Source of the DNA: UBA7330 sp965243485
GTDB taxonomy: Bacteria; Bacteroidota; Bacteroidia; Cytophagales; Cyclobacteriaceae
DNA: 64,000 nucleotides
Assembly (NCBI GenBank): GCA_965243485.1
Contig: CBDEVP010000001.1
Span: 1,116,001-1,180,000 of the forward strand
Direction: 5' to 3'
The notes beneath the pieces are model-generated. The model worked only from the letters and a program-made list of their open reading frames with translations, ran no database searches and was not told where the DNA came from. A program made the position numbers and the translations under genes. Every line of letters begins with the position of its first letter. Position 1 is the first letter of the stretch. This document shows, piece by piece, positions 62,341 to 64,000 of this stretch.

Positions 62341-62581
62341 CAGGTAATTCTACTTGAAGTAATTCAATATCAAATTTAATACTTTTTGATCTCCTATAGG
62401 CTACATGAATAATCTTTCTGTCTTTTGAATATGCTATTACATACATAAAATCTTCATATACAAAATGTCTAGCCCCATGATTATCATAATCAAAGACACT
62501 CTCAATACCTTTTCTGGTAATTCCCTTCCTCCGCATTTCTACCAGGTCAATTTGTGAATAATCAATTTGGAACTTTTCCAC
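62303..62581 (-). CDS. small RelE/BrnT-fold-like toxin candidate (DUF4258-like)
   Basis: A 92-residue protein. The pattern RRKGITRKGIESVFDYDN, FVYEDFMYVIAYSKDRKIIHVAYRRS resembles the BrnT/DUF4258 group of RelE-fold proteins, in which a helix pair is followed by a three-stranded sheet carrying basic residues (here Arg63, Arg64, Lys67). RelE-fold toxins cleave mRNA; activity here is unproven. It lies opposite to cas9, with 159 bp between start codons, and is followed by an overlapping 48-residue gene, the normal layout of a TA pair. It could equally be a cargo gene unrelated to CRISPR. Confidence 0.5.
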   Translation of the reverse strand: MEKFQIDYSQIDLVEMRRKGITRKGIESVFDYDNHGARHFVYEDFMYVIAYSKDRKIIHVAYRRSKSIKFDIELLQVELPDEEDIKKYWCQG

Positions 62582-62599
62582 TTATTTTAAAAAATTCAA

Positions 62600-62632
62600 G
62601 TCAACCCCGAGGGTCCCCACTTTGGAGTTGAC
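62600..62632. repeat. inverted repeat near the toxin-like gene start
   Basis: GTCAACCCC (62600-62608) and GGAGTTGAC (62624-62632) pair at 8 of 9 positions around a 15-nt centre. It lies 19-51 bp upstream of the toxin-like start codon, where an autoregulatory operator is expected, or it may form an mRNA leader hairpin. Confidence 0.4.
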
Positions 62633-62651
62633 CTTATTAATCAATCTACAA

Positions 62652-62695
62652 TTCTTATATATATTCCAATGCAATATACTGAATATATATAAGAA
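62652..62695. repeat. perfect 15-bp AT-rich inverted repeat between the TA-like gene and cas9
   Basis: TTCTTATATATATTC (62652-62666) and GAATATATATAAGAA (62681-62695) are perfect inverse complements around a 14-nt loop. It sits midway between the divergent start codons at 62581 and 62741 and can act on both. No U run suitable for termination follows on either side. Confidence 0.6.
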
Positions 62696-62740
62696 AATAT
62701 ATTTTTCTTATTATCTTTAGAGTGACTAAATTAAACCGCC

Positions 62741-64000
62741 ATGAGTAAAACATTAGGATTAGACTTAGGAACCAATAGCATTGGATGGGCACTGGTTGAT
62801 AATGAAGGGAATGAAATCATTGGAATGGGGGCCCGCATCTTTCCAGCAGGTGTCGAAAACTTAGGAGATGGAAACAAGGAGCAATCGAAAAATTCTACGA
62901 GAACAGAAAACAGAGGAATCCGAAGACAGATATATCGAAGGAGACTAAGAAAGCAATACCTGCTTAAGCTACTGGCAGAGAATAAAATGTGTCCCATACA
63001 ATCTAACATAATTCGGGAATGGAATTTAAATGACCTTTCTAACAAACCTGAGTTTGCAAACTGGATCAAGCAGGACCCTTATGAGTTAAGAGCAAGAGCT
63101 CTGAATGAAAAGTTAACTCTGGAAGAGCTTGGGAGGGCACTTTTTCATATGATCCAACGAAGGGGGTTTCAAAGCAATAGCCGCAATGCCGGAGGAGATA
63201 AAGAGGAAGGAAGGATCTATGAAGGGAATCCAAAGGATGGTAAAGTAGGCATAGAACAGACTAAAGAAGAAAAGGGGAACCTTACTTTGGGCGCTTATCT
63301 CAATACCATTAAACCGGCCGAAAAATCTCCATTTAAATATACAGAAAAGAGGATCAGAAATCGATATACAACCAGAGAGATGTATATCCAGGAGTTTGAA
63401 GAGATTTGGACGGTTCAGTCTGGTTTCCATTCTGAGTTGACGGATGAATTAAAGGGAATATTAGGAGGACGTAAAAAAGACGGATACCCAGAAGATGGAG
63501 CGCTTTTTCATCAAAGACCCCTGCGTTCACAAAAATATCTTCTCGGAAAATGTTCTCTTGAGCCAACCAAAAATAAATGCCCCAAGTCACATTTTCAATT
63601 TGAATTATTTAATATTTATCAGTGGGTAAATACAGTAGACTGTAATAATGGAACGCTAACTAAGGAAGATAGGGATAAGCTGGCTCGGGCTCTAATGACG
63701 AAGGAAAAATATACTTTCAAACAACTGCGAAAGGTTATTGGTAAGGAAGATACATACTACCAATTTAACTACAATGATAGCGAGTCTATAAGGAAGGCAT
63801 ATACAATCCCCCAACTATCATCCAAGAAATTTTTTAGTAAACAGTGGTTCAGCTTTACTGAAAAAGAACAAGAAGATATCTGGCATGCACTTTTCTTTTT
63901 TGATGATAAAAGACGACTAAAACAGTATGCTATTGACAAGTGGGGATTTGATTATGAAAGGGCTGATCAGATTTCAAAATTTAGACTAAAAGATGGCTAT
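62741..64000 (+). CDS. cas9: CRISPR-associated endonuclease Cas9, type II-C (5' part, runs off the window)
   Basis: The first 420 codons of Cas9; the frame is open to the last base. RuvC-I is LGLDLGTNSIGWALVD with the catalytic Asp8. The Arg-rich bridge helix RTENRGIRRQIYRRRLRKQY lies at about 54-73. RIFPAGVENLGDG before it and HMIQRRGFQSN in the recognition lobe are typical of II-C enzymes of Bacteroidota. HNH, RuvC-II, RuvC-III and the PAM-interacting domain lie beyond the window, so activity and PAM cannot be judged. TATCTTTA at 62712-62719 is a one-mismatch -7 box 21 bp upstream. Later cas1/cas2 and the array, if present, are off the right edge. Confidence 0.95.
   Translation, partial: MSKTLGLDLGTNSIGWALVDNEGNEIIGMGARIFPAGVENLGDGNKEQSKNSTRTENRGIRRQIYRRRLRKQYLLKLLAENKMCPIQSNIIREWNLNDLSNKPEFANWIKQDPYELRARALNEKLTLEELGRALFHMIQRRGFQSNSRNAGGDKEEGRIYEGNPKDGKVGIEQTKEEKGNLTLGAYLNTIKPAEKSPFKYTEKRIRNRYTTREMYIQEFEEIWTVQSGFHSELTDELKGILGGRKKDGYPEDGALFHQRPLRSQKYLLGKCSLEPTKNKCPKSHFQFELFNIYQWVNTVDCNNGTLTKEDRDKLARALMTKEKYTFKQLRKVIGKEDTYYQFNYNDSESIRKAYTIPQLSSKKFFSKQWFSFTEKEQEDIWHALFFFDDKRRLKQYAIDKWGFDYERADQISKFRLKDGY

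Noticed and set aside
62731..63590. Three minus-strand open frames of 78-112 codons
   Set aside because: They are antisense shadows of the cas9 gene, whose frame is continuous and carries diagnostic motifs.
62067..64000. Search for a CRISPR array inside the window
   Set aside because: No spaced direct repeats of 30-50 bp are present up to the right edge; the array, if any, lies beyond the rest of cas9.
1..64000. Insertion sequences, prophage, rRNA or tRNA genes
   Set aside because: No transposase, integrase or phage structural cluster was recognised, and no cloverleaf with a GGTTCGA-type arm in a gap. The fibre-like gene alone is not evidence of a phage.

Overview
The window looks like chromosomal DNA of a member of the phylum Bacteroidota, most likely order Cytophagales. 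The basis is gene content: SusC/SusD, TonB receptor + DUF4249, type IX secretion (T9SS) C-terminal sorting domains, BshC/YpdA bacillithiol genes, DUF4783 and DUF4105. Start codons lack Shine-Dalgarno sequences, and several genes carry the Bacteroidota promoter form TTG/TTTG-N19-TAnnTTTG. No rRNA or tRNA gene was recognised. About 60 protein genes are supported, densely packed and often overlapping by 4 bp.

Layout. 1-9 kb: corA, a lipoprotein gene, gpmI, then DUF4783-nadC-YcxB-like-recX, followed by a DinB-like / ATP-grasp / LysE trio and a DUF4105 protein. 9-20 kb: a radical SAM/SPASM gene, then a long minus-strand run from coaX (19758) to a suhB-like gene (10085) holding an outer-membrane protein, a TPR protein, lptC, a 55-residue membrane protein, a CNNM/CorC protein, a PpiD-like chaperone, DUF493, pterin dehydratase and rsmI. 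20-33 kb: housekeeping genes (anmK, NhaD-type antiporter, lysC, ribH, pdhA, recF, dciA-like, rimO, bshC, 5-formyl-THF cyclo-ligase, ypdA). 33-46 kb: two TonB-linked uptake systems, one receptor + DUF4249 pair and one SusC/SusD locus with a zinc metallohydrolase lipoprotein and DUF4302. 45.5-55 kb: a minus-strand surface-protein cassette (T9SS-sorted small protein, beta-barrel, fibre-like protein with a Peptidase_G2-like segment, 1701-residue leucine-rich-repeat protein, Fn3-like lipoprotein). 55-62 kb: ispF, M16 peptidase, fused E1 alpha/beta dehydrogenase, a 17-residue-repeat protein, a barrel protein, lipA.

The right edge (62.09-64.0 kb) is the start of a type II-C CRISPR-Cas locus. The first 420 codons of cas9 run off the window. 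On the opposite strand lie a compact RNA with the hallmarks of a type II-C tracrRNA and, between it and cas9, a toxin-antitoxin-like gene pair whose second member is only 48 residues. No CRISPR array is inside the window. This corner is the most interesting part: the guide-RNA scaffold, the TA-like pair and cas9 share a region with two inverted repeats, and the tracrRNA allows the start of the unseen CRISPR repeat to be predicted.
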